A stretch of 64,000 nucleotides of DNA from Guadua angustifolia (Eukaryota > Streptophyta > Magnoliopsida > Poales > Poaceae): positions 11,030,852-11,094,851 of the forward strand of contig CM070508.1 of the NCBI GenBank assembly GCA_036346375.1, written 5' to 3'. Below the pieces are notes generated by a model that was not told the DNA's origin, made no database searches, and saw only the letters and a list, made by a program, of their open reading frames with translations. Within the stretch, counting starts at the first letter, position 1. Each line of letters opens with the position of its first letter. This document shows positions 46,769-56,394 of the stretch, one piece after another. A program made the position numbers and the translations under genes.

Positions 46769-47431
46769 CAGCGAGGGTCGGCGTCCTTTGGCCGGGTGGC
46801 GTGCGGTCAGCGGACCCCCGAGCTCAGAGGCCCGGCCTCGACTGAGTGCATACCGAGGCGCTCGACCTAGAGCGCTAGACCCGAGCACAGCCCGCTCAAC
46901 CTCGAGCTCGGGCGGGCCCTCGTTCGAGGCCACGATCCACCTGGGATTTTGGATCGAGCATTTGACCAAGCAGTTGCTCAAAGCGCTGGTCGTGGGGCGG
47001 CGGAGATACATGCAACAAGTTCGAGCGATTCTGGTGGCCCTCGGCGTGCATGAAGGCCACTCCGGGAATCTAGCCCGGTAGTTCGCGTCTTGAGGAGGCA
47101 TAAACCGGGGAGCCACGATCCTTTGGGAACACAGAGACAACGCACTGCGCACCCTAGCTCGAGCTTAGACTTAGCCATCGCTGAACTTGAGTGTAAAACA
47201 CCCTTGTACTCGTGGATTAGCTAAGAAAAACAGCCGCAAAGCGGCCCGGAGTAGAACTATTACCTTCAACGAGGGCTCGAACAATATAAATCTTGGTCTC
47301 CCTTCGTTGTCGTCTTGCTCACCATAATCTCGTCTGTACTTTTCTTTCGTTTGAGCGAAGCGCTGCTCGGGTCTCATATCACTCGAGACCTTTACCACAT
47401 TTCTTGCGGTTGGCGATCCCGATCGTCGACA
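46769..47431 (+). repeat. Gypsy-2 3' LTR (663 bp)
   Basis: It pairs with 38451-39114 but its first two bases are CA instead of TG. Several small deletions are present. Confidence 0.75.
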
Positions 47432-47436
47432 GACCC

Positions 47437-47713
47437 AAACACAGTTCAGAAAAAAAATCCTCCCCTCACTTCCCCTCACAAAAAATCGCGAAGGACCTAT
47501 TCGTAATTCACAGGGACCTATTCATAATTCGAAGAAATGGATGGGCTTTTTCACTAATATGCCAAGAGGGACACCTGGATGGCCTCAGCATCCGGCTATC
47601 CCAGGCGCCATTATATGGTTATAATTACTCATTTGTAAAACCAAAATGAACATATGTCGACATGAAAATTAACTATTTAGGACAAAAAATTTGAATGCTT
47701 GGGCATATTTAAG
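47437..47713 (-). other. Helitron body between gypsy-2 and solo LTR B
   Basis: Unassigned sequence with two copies of 'ggaccta(t)tcgtaattc', in the style of the repeats at 37700-38350. Confidence 0.4.
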
Positions 47714-47718
47714 GTGAA

Positions 47719-49216
47719 TGAAAGGATCGGGATGTCGCCTAGGGGGGTGAATAGGCGTTATAAAATTTTAAATTCAAACTTCAGCGGAAACTTAAATCTT
47801 CGGAGTGTCCGAAACTTCAGACTCTCCGAATGGTTCGGATAGTCCGAGTTGAATTTGGATAGTCCGAGTACTTCGGAGCTAAAAAACGCAAGAAAGTAGA
47901 TCTAGGCTATCTAGAGGATGGTACTAGCACCAAATAAAATTTGTTAGCTTAGAATACCTGCAGTAGTTGAATACCCACCAATACTCTTCACAAAAAGGCA
48001 AATCACCACTTGAATCCCCAAGATTTCAATCAACCACAAAAAGGGGAAAAAGAGGAATACAAGAATCGAAGACGAAACACTCAAAAATATTTACCCGAAG
48101 TTCGGATCCTTGAGGGGATCCTATGTCTCCGTTGAGGCGGCACTAAGCCGGGGTCTCTTTCAACCCTAATCCTCTAGGTGTTGCACCAAGCACTCACCTA
48201 TTTCCTTTTTGAATACTTTCCTTCCGGAGGTGGATCCAACCTTCACAAACTTTCGGCGGCTCTCCACACCAAGTTTGGGAGCTCACCGACAACTCCTAGC
48301 CGTCTAGGAGTCCTCAACCTCCAAGAGTAAAAGATTGGCGAGAAATCCGTGAGAGAATGAACCCGGTGCTCAAGATGGATCTAGGACTTCTCGATCTCTT
48401 AATCTTTCTTCTCACTCTCCCTCTAAAGATTCAAATCACAAGGCTCTAAGGAGAGTGAATGCTTAAGCTCAAGAGGATGAGGAAGAGCAATAAATGATTT
48501 GAGATAAAAGTCTCTCATTGGTAGGTGGGAGGAGGGGGCATTTATAGCCTCTTCAAAACTAGCCGTTTTTTACTCAGCTCCGAGTCAGTTCGGACAGTCC
48601 GAACCTGGGTTCGGATAGTCCAAACAGGTTAAGTTCAAAGAGACAGAGCGACCCAGCTCGGATAGTCCGAACATTTATTCGGACACTCCGAAGTGTTCGG
48701 ATACTCCGAGTAAATCTTCGAACATTCCGAATAGGACTTAGCTCGAAAATGAAATTTTCTTGTTCTAACAGAGGGGGTCCACTCGGATACTCCGAAGTTA
48801 TCTTCGGACATTTTGAATGGATATTTTCCAGATCTAACCGAGAGGGTTTACTCGGACATTCCGAATTGAAGCTCAAATACTCCGAATGAATTTTAGCAAA
48901 ATGCTTCTAAGACTTGACATTTTGACCCCTTTTACGACTAAGATCCATCATTGAGCACATAAAGTCATTCTATAGCTATTTCTCGTCATATCCCTCTTTA
49001 TAGTATGCTGTCCTTAGACTCATTAAAAATAAACTAGATACACATTATTTGAGTCTAAAAAATGCCTTTTTCTCCTTTATTTTGAGGGTTACCCTTTGCT
49101 TCGAGAATTTATCACTGGATGCGATAATCTGTTAACAAAGTTTACAAATCTCGTTAATCACTTAATTTTGTTGTCATTATTCACCAAAATCCTCAAAGGG
49201 CCTAGATGCACTTTCA
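47719..49216 (-). mobile_element. Solo LTR B (1.5 kb) with 5-bp target duplication
   Basis: It is flanked by GTGAA (47714-47718 and 49217-49221). On the minus strand it starts TGAAAGTGCATCTAGGCCC and ends GATCCTTTCA, and a TATA box lies at about 48540. It is related to solo LTR A in start, end, length and TATA position. It lies inside the Helitron. Confidence 0.8.
48580..48890. repeat. Cluster of TTCGGA-N-TCCGAA palindromes in solo LTR B
   Basis: About ten variants of cggata(g/c)tccga occur here, for example ttcggacagtccgaac, ttcggatagtccaaac, tcggatactccgag and ttcggacactccgaag. A second group lies at 47798-47876 near the other end. Confidence 0.7.
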
Positions 49217-49487
49217 GTGAATCAACATGTGGGTTTTCTTTTGGAAGTGTTCTGTTGTTTATGGATCGATAACGGTCAATTACCATGCTTGACTACAAAT
49301 GTGGAATAATTAAAGTAAAAAGCGCCAAGTAGGACCATACCACTACTCAGATTTGAGCTTAAGAACTTTCTTTGCAAGAGCTCCTGCGGCTACCCTTCCA
49401 ATGGTTTCTCTTGTTGATGACCTTCCACCTCCCTATCATCAGCAGGCATAGAAAGCATGCAAAGTTCTAGAAGAAAAGGTGCAAAAA

Positions 49488-49781
49488 TTAGTGACTCATT
49501 GGCGGGAAGGGGTTGGTGGTGGTGCCTTGAAGGCGGGGAGCCATCGCCGAGCGTGGTGGGCGCGGAGAAGGGATTGAGGCGGCGCGCACCGGACCGCGCT
49601 GTGAAAGGCGGTATGGGAGGAGTAGGAGGAGGTCGAGCGCAGATTGGGTGGAAGCGGCGTCAGAAGGACAACGATGGGAGCAGCGAGTGCATGGCGGCGA
49701 AGAGGGCATCGGTGACCATGAGTGCCATGGCCAGCAGAGGCTTTCCACCTCCTCCAGCTCGGCGAAGTCCATCGGAATCAA
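49488..49781 (-). pseudogene. SEC23-like N-terminal fragment, captured
   Basis: On the minus strand, MDFAELEEVESLCWPWHSW (from 49772), then LLLLPYRLSQRGPVRAASIP and TNPFPP match, as I recall it, the start of plant SEC23 proteins: MDF-ELE-, WPWH-WP, then the zinc-finger region LLPY-L-C--C-A-NPF. The Cys residues are lost and frames have shifted. SEC23 is a GAP subunit of the COPII coat. Only the first exon region is present. The call is from memory. Confidence 0.5.
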
Positions 49782-50435
49782 ATCAGATGGTCAGCGGTGG
49801 TCAACAAAACCCTAATAAGAGACAAGATAGGTTCAATCGGCAAAAGAGATGCGAAGGCCATTACATCATGACGGGAGCGGCGATGAGGGAGAGGACAGCT
49901 TCACGCAGATGGGGAAGAGCTGGCGAAATGTGGGGGGAGCATGTCACGGCGAGGTCTGGCCAGTGCAAGTGGCGACGGAAGAGAGGGTGGCCGAGTGGCG
50001 ACCTCGATGCTGCAGGTGTCGGTGGAGATCTCACTGAGGTAGGCCGAGGTCTCGCCCGGCGGTGGGGAGGTAGCCGACGCCGGGGGAGATGATAAGGCGT
50101 GCACCGGAGCGAAGTTGATGATGCTGTGGGGCCGAAGAAGATGATGCGGATGGCGGACCCGATGCCAGCAACGCCGGGGAAGAGGTCGCTAATGTGCTCG
50201 CCACGCCGTGCCGTGGACAAGGCCGTTGAGCCCAAAAGAGGCGGTCGTCTCCACCCACCGCCATCGCCATGCACGGGTTAGGGTTCGAGAGGAGTAGGGT
50301 GGGGGGAGGTGACTCAAATGGGTGCGGACGCGCGGTCGTGGGCGATCAGAGGGATCTCGGAATGATTTGGTGGCGGGGATCTCGGAAGGGATGGGGGGTG
50401 GTTAGTTGGAAGAATGGACCGCTGTCACCAACTGT

Positions 50436-50453
50436 AAATTAGAATAGTAGAGA
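50436..50453 (-). other. Helitron 5' terminus
   Basis: The minus strand begins TCTCTACTATTCTAATTT, a typical grass Helitron 5' end, preceded by A in the flank. Confidence 0.75.
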
Positions 50454-50462
50454 TAAGAAGCA

Positions 50463-51118
50463 TGTCAAAAATTTATGTTATGTGTTCTTCGCTATCTACC
50501 CAACACGACAGGTGATGTCTTGGCTTATGCAGTTTGATGATTGAATATTTGTTTCAAGAGGTCAGTTGCACAGATTCAGACTTTACTGGGGTTATAAATT
50601 CTTGAAGACCTAGATTTCATTGTTTGCTTTGTTGATAGTTGTGTATTTTGGATTGACTGTTCTAGTCTTTCTCTCAGCCTACTTGTAGTTTGCTCAATCT
50701 TGCTTCATGGGAAGCGTTTATATAAGATTGTTCTAGTCTTTCATACGCTTTATGGTTTTTCGCACTTCAAATATTTGAATTGACTATTCCAGTCTTATTC
50801 ATTAGTCTTTTGGATTTTTAACACACTTGGTATTCATAGTACTTTTCTACCCTTTGGAGTTTTCTAAAAATAATTTCGTTATAGATTTTAAGTAAAGAGG
50901 AGGTTTGTTGGAGATAACTCAATATCTCAACTTACTATATCTTTTAGTTTTATCCAAATAGATAGTTAATCCAAATTTTCCATAACTCGAACTCTTTTGG
51001 CTATATAAGTCACACCACTTGTACATGTAATTCTTGAACCATTATAGTAATTGTTTTTCGTGGTTTTTCTACGTTAAATCTTATCACTAGTTATTTTGCT
51101 ATGCTTCTAACCCTAACA
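50463..51118 (+). repeat. LTR of the composite, right copy (656 bp)
   Basis: It starts TGTCAAAAATTTATG and ends CCCTAACA. A TATA box (ggctatataagtc) lies at 50999-51011. It is an inverted match to 31120-31783. Confidence 0.75.
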
Positions 51119-51304
51119 TATAATATTATCAGTCCTCTTGGGAAGGGTTATGACATAGAACTGACAGAAGTTAATGAGGAAGCACAGGTTGAAGTAACCT
51201 TAACTGAGGGCAGCAAGCTAGCAACTTCACAGTTAAAGTTGCTTGAGAAGAGATACTGGTTTATTCAGAGTGAAGAGCGCCACATGGAGAGTAAGCCTCA
51301 GTGG
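51119..51304 (+). pseudogene. PLAC8-type gene, segment 2
   Basis: It continues directly from segment 1: YN/IISPLGKGYDIELTEVNE, LLEKRYWFIQSEERHMESKP and QW, then a GT donor. Relative to the reading of the next exon (VGGLLDF) the phase fits. The frame is open through this exon. Confidence 0.7.
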
Positions 51305-52866
51305 GTTGTGTTGGGAAATAGGGTTGAAAAGATCCAGTAAATTTTAAAAAATTATTTCTTTTTTGGATTGATCGTATACATTAGAACCAAGATTTAGAAA
51401 ATACCAAAAGCAATAAATGCGTACCGTGGTCTTGAGAGTGCAAGTACAAAGCTTTTGCATAAACTTTCTGTGAAACTTACAGCTTCAACGCCTGGACGTA
51501 GTTACGAAAATGGATATGTCGGATCTTCATGGCAGTAGCAGCCACAAACTTCAGATATCCACATGAATAAGCGGACGACACCGTATGCCGATATGCTAGT
51601 ACCATGCAATACGACTCTTGTGACCTTTTCTAGTTTAGATGAAACTTTTTCAACTTCCTTTTTTTTCTCTCAATTTTTCTGAACCCGGCAGCACAATACA
51701 TAACCAAAATACTGTAGCAAGGCGGTTGCTACAGTATCCACCACATTGTACTATGGCAAAGGCGGCTGCTCGATTTTCGGGACACACAGCATCGTAGTAG
51801 GCGATCTATTATAGTAATGCCAACATGCTACAGTATTTTCATTCGTTGCTACAGTGATTTCTGTGCAAAAATTAGATTTTTGCACGCAGATTCATAGCTA
51901 TATTTGTAAACAATCAGATATCATGTTCAATTGCATTGACATAAATGTCACGAGAAAAAATTTCATAAATCTGTATTAAGCCTATTCTAGTGTGTGACCC
52001 TTTAGATTCATGCTATGTTGGCAATAAATCGAAAAACTCCTTTTTCGATTCATTAGTTGCAAGTGACTCCTAGCAGAATATAATGACTACCCAAGTTGTA
52101 TGAATGTCATTTATCCGACAAACCTTCAATGAATATATGTCGGTCCCTTTATTACTTTGATATCATAGTTTAACTCAAAGTTAAGGTCTGTCATCCTTTG
52201 CACTGTTAAACCGATTTTCTCGATCCTCTGAAATAGACTAACAAAATTGATCGATTAACAACTTTAATCATTCAGGCATAGTTATACACATTCTTTAGTT
52301 TATTTATCGAGTGGCTGATTGATATCATTCCCTCAATATAAGGAGGACAAATTCTATCTTGATCATACACTTTCCTCTGCATGATTCAAGGTATACCCGA
52401 GTGTTGTCCTTATGATTATCCAGCTACGGACAATGTTAAACAACATCAAAGCATAACATCCTCATTTAGGAAATTGTGTTAATATCAAGTCTAGGATCAA
52501 TCATTATTATTGTATGAAATAACTTACGATATTAATTAAATCCTCAAAAGGTGCTTCATAAGCGTGTTAGTCTAATAGCATGTACACTTACATGTATTTA
52601 CACGACTGAATGGTATCACATACCTATAATCCATGAAACGTGATTATTAATCAATTCATGTGCTTGTTTTGAATAAAGTTTATTAGTGTCCCAACCAATA
52701 AATAAACAAGGAAAAATTTATAATAATATCTCATAATTAAATTACAGAGTTTCACGATCAAATCACATACTTGATGATCTATAACATAACATTATTAAAG
52801 AACAACATAAGTATAAATACAAAGTAATCATCTTTATGATTAGCCTCTTGGGCAAATTTCCAACAG
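51305..52866 (+). other. Intron of the PLAC8-type gene
   Basis: AT-rich sequence between the donor at 51305 and the acceptor CAACAG at 52866. 51700-51860 has several 'gctacagta' repeats. No other gene is seen. Confidence 0.45.
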
Positions 52867-53074
52867 GTTGGTGGACTACTGGATTTCTGAGACAATATAT
52901 CACTTGCTTACTTGTTAATTTTGTGCAATTGCTGTGTTTTTGGGTGGAATATGCAGAGGCTTGGATTTGGTAACATGTATGTCCATATTGCAACATTTTT
53001 GCTCTTTTGCCTAGCTCCATTCTTTATCTTCAACCTGGCAGCCGTTAATATTAACAACGAAAACCTAGTAGAAG
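52867..53074 (+). pseudogene. PLAC8-type gene, segment 3
   Basis: VGGLLDF, then TGA in place of Trp, then DNISLAYLL, FGWNMQRLGFGNMYVHIATF, LLFCLAPFFIFNLAAVNINN and ENLVE. It includes a strong membrane segment. It is interrupted by the TRIM. The reading resumes as ALGLTGI at 53362, and FGLLYGGFWRIQMGKRF follows in a shifted frame to 53448. Confidence 0.75.
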
Positions 53075-53356
53075 TGTTGAAGTATAAGTGAATTGCCTAT
53101 CTTTCCTTATCAGTTTAAGTTTTTGGGTGAACTGATTGGTGCATGCAATTCAATATAGTATCAGAGCTAAGAGGTCTCGAGTTCAAGACCCAGTTGGTAC
53201 TGCAATTAAAAAAATAATTACAGCCAACTTCTATTCCACGTTCTAGGTCTGAGGGAGTCTATATGTGAAGAGGAGTATTAAAGTATAAGTAAATTGCTCA
53301 AATTTCCTCATTAGCTTAAGTTTTTGGGTGAATTGGCAGATGCATGCAACTCAATA
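53075..53356 (+). mobile_element. TRIM / small LTR retrotransposon, 282 bp
   Basis: Terminal repeats of 81 bases (53075-53155, 53276-53356) start TGTTGAAGTATAAGTG and TATTAAAGTATAAGTA. The primer site TAGTATCAGAGC follows the first, and GTGAAGAGGAG precedes the second. Perfect duplications AGAAG flank it (53070-53074, 53357-53361). Size and layout fit the very small LTR elements described in grasses (SMART type). It sits in a coding exon. Confidence 0.85.
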
Positions 53357-53448
53357 AGAAGCACTAGGGCTCACTGGTATCACACTTTTCTTGTTTTGGT
53401 TTACTGTATGGTGGCTTTTGGAGAATACAAATGGGGAAGAGATTTATG

Positions 53449-53665
53449 TTTGGCACAGCTTCAGCTCCGCCAAAATCCGTAGAGTTGGTGGAGCAGAGTA
53501 TTTCTAGCTCCAGAAAGTTATGGAGTTAGAGTTATGAGTACATTAAGAGTGTTTAAATAGGTTATCTTGTTTACATTTTAGACTAAAAATATAAACTTAA
53601 TTCACTTTATTTTAACCTACAAACTTCAGATCTGAGATGAAGTTGGGATCTATAGTTCTGCCAAA
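53449..53665. mobile_element. MITE, about 217 bp, in coding exon
   Basis: Ends are TTTGGCACAGCTTCAGCTCC and the complement of TTTGGCAGAACTATAGATCC. It splits KRF from the following codons (LPRNNFCC region). The duplication is eroded (agatttat versus gactttat). Confidence 0.55.
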
Positions 53666-53795
53666 TAGGACTTTATCCTCCCTAGGAATAACTTCTGCTG
53701 CCGCAATCCCAATGCCAATAGATTGTTTCCAATTGTTGCATTGCTGTTCATGTTCTCTTGCATAGGAGGTGAGAACTGCTGATCTATATATCTAA
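53666..53795 (+). pseudogene. PLAC8-type gene, segment 5 (Cys-rich end)
   Basis: NNFCCR and, in another frame, DCFQLLHCCSCSLA, then TAG (for CAG), then EVRTADLY. This is the Cys-rich core of PLAC8 proteins. No clear end of the gene is visible beyond about 53790. Confidence 0.7.
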
Positions 53796-53910
53796 AAATA
53801 ATAGATGATATTCAAGGCACCTCCTTTGTTTTAAAAGCAAGAAAATACCACAACAATCCTAAATTCTAGAAATTCTCACATTAATTGGAAGAAAAAGAGA
53901 ATGACCTCTA

Positions 53911-54052
53911 CCACTTATTTTGGTGGGGCCAGGTTATAACGGTGCAAATTAATCATATATAACAAATATAATTGTATTTCAATCTTTGAAAAGATCTCCA
54001 CCACTTATTTTGATAGGGCCAGATTATAACGGTGCAAATTAATTATATATAA
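53911..54052. repeat. Direct duplication, 90-bp spacing
   Basis: 'ccacttattttg(g/a)t(g/a)gggcca(g)gttataacggtgcaaatt' occurs at 53911 and 54001. Confidence 0.7.
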
Positions 54053-54244
54053 ATAGAGGTATATAACAAATACAATTGTATTTAAATAATTAGAAGTAAA
54101 GTTGTATATCAAAGATAATTATATCATAATATCTAGATGTACAGTTGCGCGGTTAAGTCTGCTAGTTATTATAACATTGCAGAGGACATGTCGTACACAG
54201 CTCAAGTAACCGAGGAAAGTCAGCGTATAATGTCCCCATAGCCA

Positions 54245-55834
54245 ACATCACCAAAACAGAAATTTATCCTATCAGATGCCAAGATGGCCTCCTGCAACAA
54301 TTGTTGAATGTTTTTCCCGGGAAACTATCATCCTTTCCTGGGAAATACCTAGGCCTACCATTACACTTCAGGCAGTTGCGAAGGATCGAAATTCAACCTC
54401 TAATTGATAGAATAAGCAATAGACTAGCCGGTTGGAAAGGAAAATTTCTATCCACGGCCGGAAGAGAGACCCTTGTCAAGTCTGTCTTAACTTCTCAACC
54501 AATATACCACATGACGGTCTTCCCGGCTCAAAAGTGGCTAATTCGATGTATTGATAAACTGAGACGTAGTTTTCTCTAGAGAGGAAAAGATCCAGCAAAT
54601 TGTAGTGGCGGGCACTGCTTGATCAAATGGAAGGTCACTGTGCGCCCAAAAGCAAGGGGGACTTGGTATTCTGAGACCTTGAGCGCCGCGAGCGCTTAGA
54701 CGGTGGCTATGGTTTAGATGGAAAAACAATGAGAGGGCACGGACGGTCTGGACCTTCCATGCGACAAAGCGGATATTGCTTTCTTCAATGCTTCAACGAT
54801 TGTCACGGTTGGGAACGGAAAACTTGCGGATTTTTGGAGATCAAGTTGGATTGAAGGAAAAGCACCAATTCACATTGCGCCAAGTCTTTTCCAGATTGCG
54901 AGAAGAAAGAACATTTCCGTCCACCGAGCTCTGAGAAACAATTACTGGATGCGTTTTTGCACACCGGTGAACTCTGAAGAAGAAATCAGGGAGTTTGTTG
55001 TGCTCTTGAGGCAATCGTCGAACCAATACTGAGATGAAAGGAGAGAAGATCAAATAACTTTGGCGTTGACGGTGATGGACAATACACAACAAAGAGTGCA
55101 TACATGGCGCAATTCCAAAAGCGTTCTTGTAGGATGAAATTTTGCCCGATATGGAAGCGAAGATCGAACCTAAATGCCGATTCTTCGCATGGGCGTTGAT
55201 TCACTGACAAAATTTTGACGGCGGACAACATGCTCAAGAAGGGGTGGCCATGTAATGCCACCTGCGGTCTCTGCAACGGGTCACCGGAAACTCCAACCCA
55301 TCTTTGCAAAGATTGCCCTTTCGCTAAGGAGGTTTGGGGTCTTCTCTTACGGTGGGGGAATTTGGAACGGTGTCAGAACATAAGCTACAGTGGATCAATA
55401 TATAATTGGTGGAGAAGGATGAGAACCCAGTATGACAAAGCAAGCAGGCGGGATTTTGACGGTCTTCTCATTTATTACTGGTGGAACCTTTGGCTTGAAA
55501 GAAACCAACGCATTTTTCAAGGAATCACAAGAACACCTCAGCAAGTGGCCACGACAATCAAGGATGCGGTGCTCACTCTTTTTGCTTCGTCAACATAGCT
55601 TTCGGAACCGCCTAAAGTCTTCGGCACCTGCTTTTTGTGGTCCCTCTTATGTTTTTTAAGTCGTCTTGTTCTAGTGATGTTTTTAAGTGCTAGAGGTTAG
55701 TGGTAAGCGTTTGTGAGGTTTTTTCTTGGGTCCGGTTTTTCCTTATCTAAAACAAAAACTGGACTCACAACATGTTTTCTTTGCCCTTCTTAATATATTT
55801 AGCAACAATTCTCTTGCTGCTCTTTCGAAAAAAA
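54245..55834 (+). mobile_element. LINE, 5'-truncated, degenerate, with 16-bp duplication
   Basis: Perfect AATGTCCCCATAGCCA repeats flank it (54229-54244 and 55835-55850), and a short A-run ends it. Coding remains read KYLGLPLHFRQLRRIEIQPL, LAGWKGKFLSTAGRETLVKS (RT end) and KILTADNMLKKGWP, CGLCNGSPETPTHLCKDCPF (zf-RVT), with several stops and shifts. The long duplication, truncation and A-tail are typical of target-primed insertion. Confidence 0.9.
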
Positions 55835-55850
55835 AATGTCCCCATAGCCA

Positions 55851-56394
55851 CGTGAAGATGGTTTGCCTCTTTTTTACTCCAGGTTCGCGATACACGAGTA
55901 GCACTGCTAGTCAGTCAATTTTCATTCTCTCGAGTCAGCTTCCACGATGGTCATCTACTTCAACCCGTCTGGGCGGTTCACCCACGAGGGCCACAACTGG
56001 AGACAGACAGGGTGATGAAGGCGCCTTCTCCATCTTTTGTACACAGAGAAGGTGAACATGGCTCAACAAGGTAATTATCAGGAGTCTACTCAGTCCAATG
56101 AGATAAACTTGTACGCGGCTAAAATTTAGCCCAACACCCTCTCGGTTGAGTGCCAAACAAAATGGGATGGAATTTGAGCATAAGTAAGCGATTGACCTCC
56201 TCCTTAAGAGATGTATATACTAATATACTATTCAGTTCGGTTCTTTCCTGTATTTCATGCAACACACTTGCCCTCGAGGTGAAATGGAAGGGTTGGCTAT
56301 AGTCTTGTTTTTCTCTGTTCAGTAATTGGTCGAAGAGTTTATGGCTATCACCAGAATATGATCCTGCTGTTAGTCTGTTCACTACTTGCATTCA
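55851..56394. other. Intergenic, no gene seen
   Basis: Short frames on both strands, none recognised. Confidence 0.4.

Larger units (their letters stand above)
38451..47431 (+). mobile_element. Gypsy-2: older Tat/Retand element, nested in Helitron
   Basis: LTRs 38451-39114 and 46769-47431 share 'ggcgtc...tggcgtg...aggcgctcgacctagagcgc' and end GATCGTCGACA. Flanks are GACCA (38446-38450) and GACCC (47432-47436), a 4-of-5 duplication. The primer site and purine tract match those of gypsy-1. Sense genes run on +, and the antisense gene (43893-46376) runs on - before the 3' LTR. Dense indels and stops show it is older than gypsy-1. The LTR body differs from gypsy-1, so they are sister families. 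The integrase core is missing. Confidence 0.85.
33347..50453 (-). mobile_element. Helitron, non-autonomous, carrying host gene fragments
   Basis: Read on the minus strand it starts TCTCTACTATTC (50453) and ends with the grass Helitron-type GCAACGCACGAGC stem, then ATTAAACTAG (33350-33347). It is flanked by A and T, the usual insertion site. Joining the flanks restores LTR-element sequence that matches the paralogous copy at 31775-31810, so the empty site is verified within this window. It holds no Rep/helicase. Native sequence is about 6.6 kb after removing gypsy-2 and solo LTR B. All recognised host fragments (SEC23-like, chorismate synthase, polymerase I) read on the Helitron's strand and retain introns, which shows capture as DNA. 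Confidence 0.82.
49222..50453 (-). other. Helitron 5' region, GC-rich
   Basis: It carries the SEC23-like fragment and further GC-rich sequence (49790-50290) with short open frames but no recognised domain. A 'gcggtcgtgggcgatcagaggg' type tail precedes the 5' terminus. Confidence 0.45.
31120..51118. mobile_element. Composite insertion bounded by inverted LTRs, duplication TATAA
   Basis: The left end (31120, TGTTAG...) and the right end (...CTAACA, 51118) are inverted copies of one LTR of about 660 bases. Both flanks carry TATAA (31115-31119, 51119-51123). Removing the insert with one TATAA restores the reading GLYN/IISPLG of the host gene. The left part is an LTR element in minus orientation: 3' LTR 31120-31783, internal 31784-33048, primer site 33049-33067, 5' LTR remnant 33068-33211. 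It is joined head-to-head to the 3' end of a + oriented copy (33212-33346 and 50454-51118). The Helitron interrupts that second copy. Confidence 0.75.
30263..53795 (+). pseudogene. DUF2985/PLAC8-type membrane protein gene, broken by three insertions
   Basis: Pieces of one plant membrane-protein gene appear in order on the + strand: 30263-31119, 51119-51304, 52867-53074, 53357-53448 and 53666-53795. Together they read a soluble N-terminus, several hydrophobic segments (MALFVWIACVAVSGAILLLV; MYVHIATFLLFCLAPFFIFN) and a Cys-rich PLAC8 end (DCFQLLHCCSCSLA, stop, EVRTADLY). Family members are plant membrane proteins of uncertain function. The pieces are split by a 20-kb composite, a TRIM and a MITE, and carry in-frame stops and frameshifts, several of them CGA to TGA or CAG to TAG. 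The gene is dead. The family call is from motif memory. Confidence 0.75.

Noticed and set aside
48580..48890. CRISPR-like array of short palindromic repeats
   Set aside because: The host is a plant. Spacing is irregular, repeats vary, and they lie within an LTR.
49457..50092. 211-codon + strand frame with Gly/Arg-rich protein
   Set aside because: The opposite strand carries the SEC23-like reading and matches the Helitron direction. The + frame is low complexity.
31120..51118. Giant terminal-inverted-repeat DNA transposon (20 kb)
   Set aside because: The inverted ends are TG...CA bounded, have TATA boxes, a purine tract and a tRNA-type primer site in the adjoining remnant, and a 5-bp flank. 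They are LTRs in opposite orientation, not TIRs, and no transposase is present.
53150..53200. tRNA-derived SINE with a B-box-like gagttcaagacc
   Set aside because: The surrounding 81-bp direct repeats, primer site and AGAAG duplication explain the unit as a TRIM.
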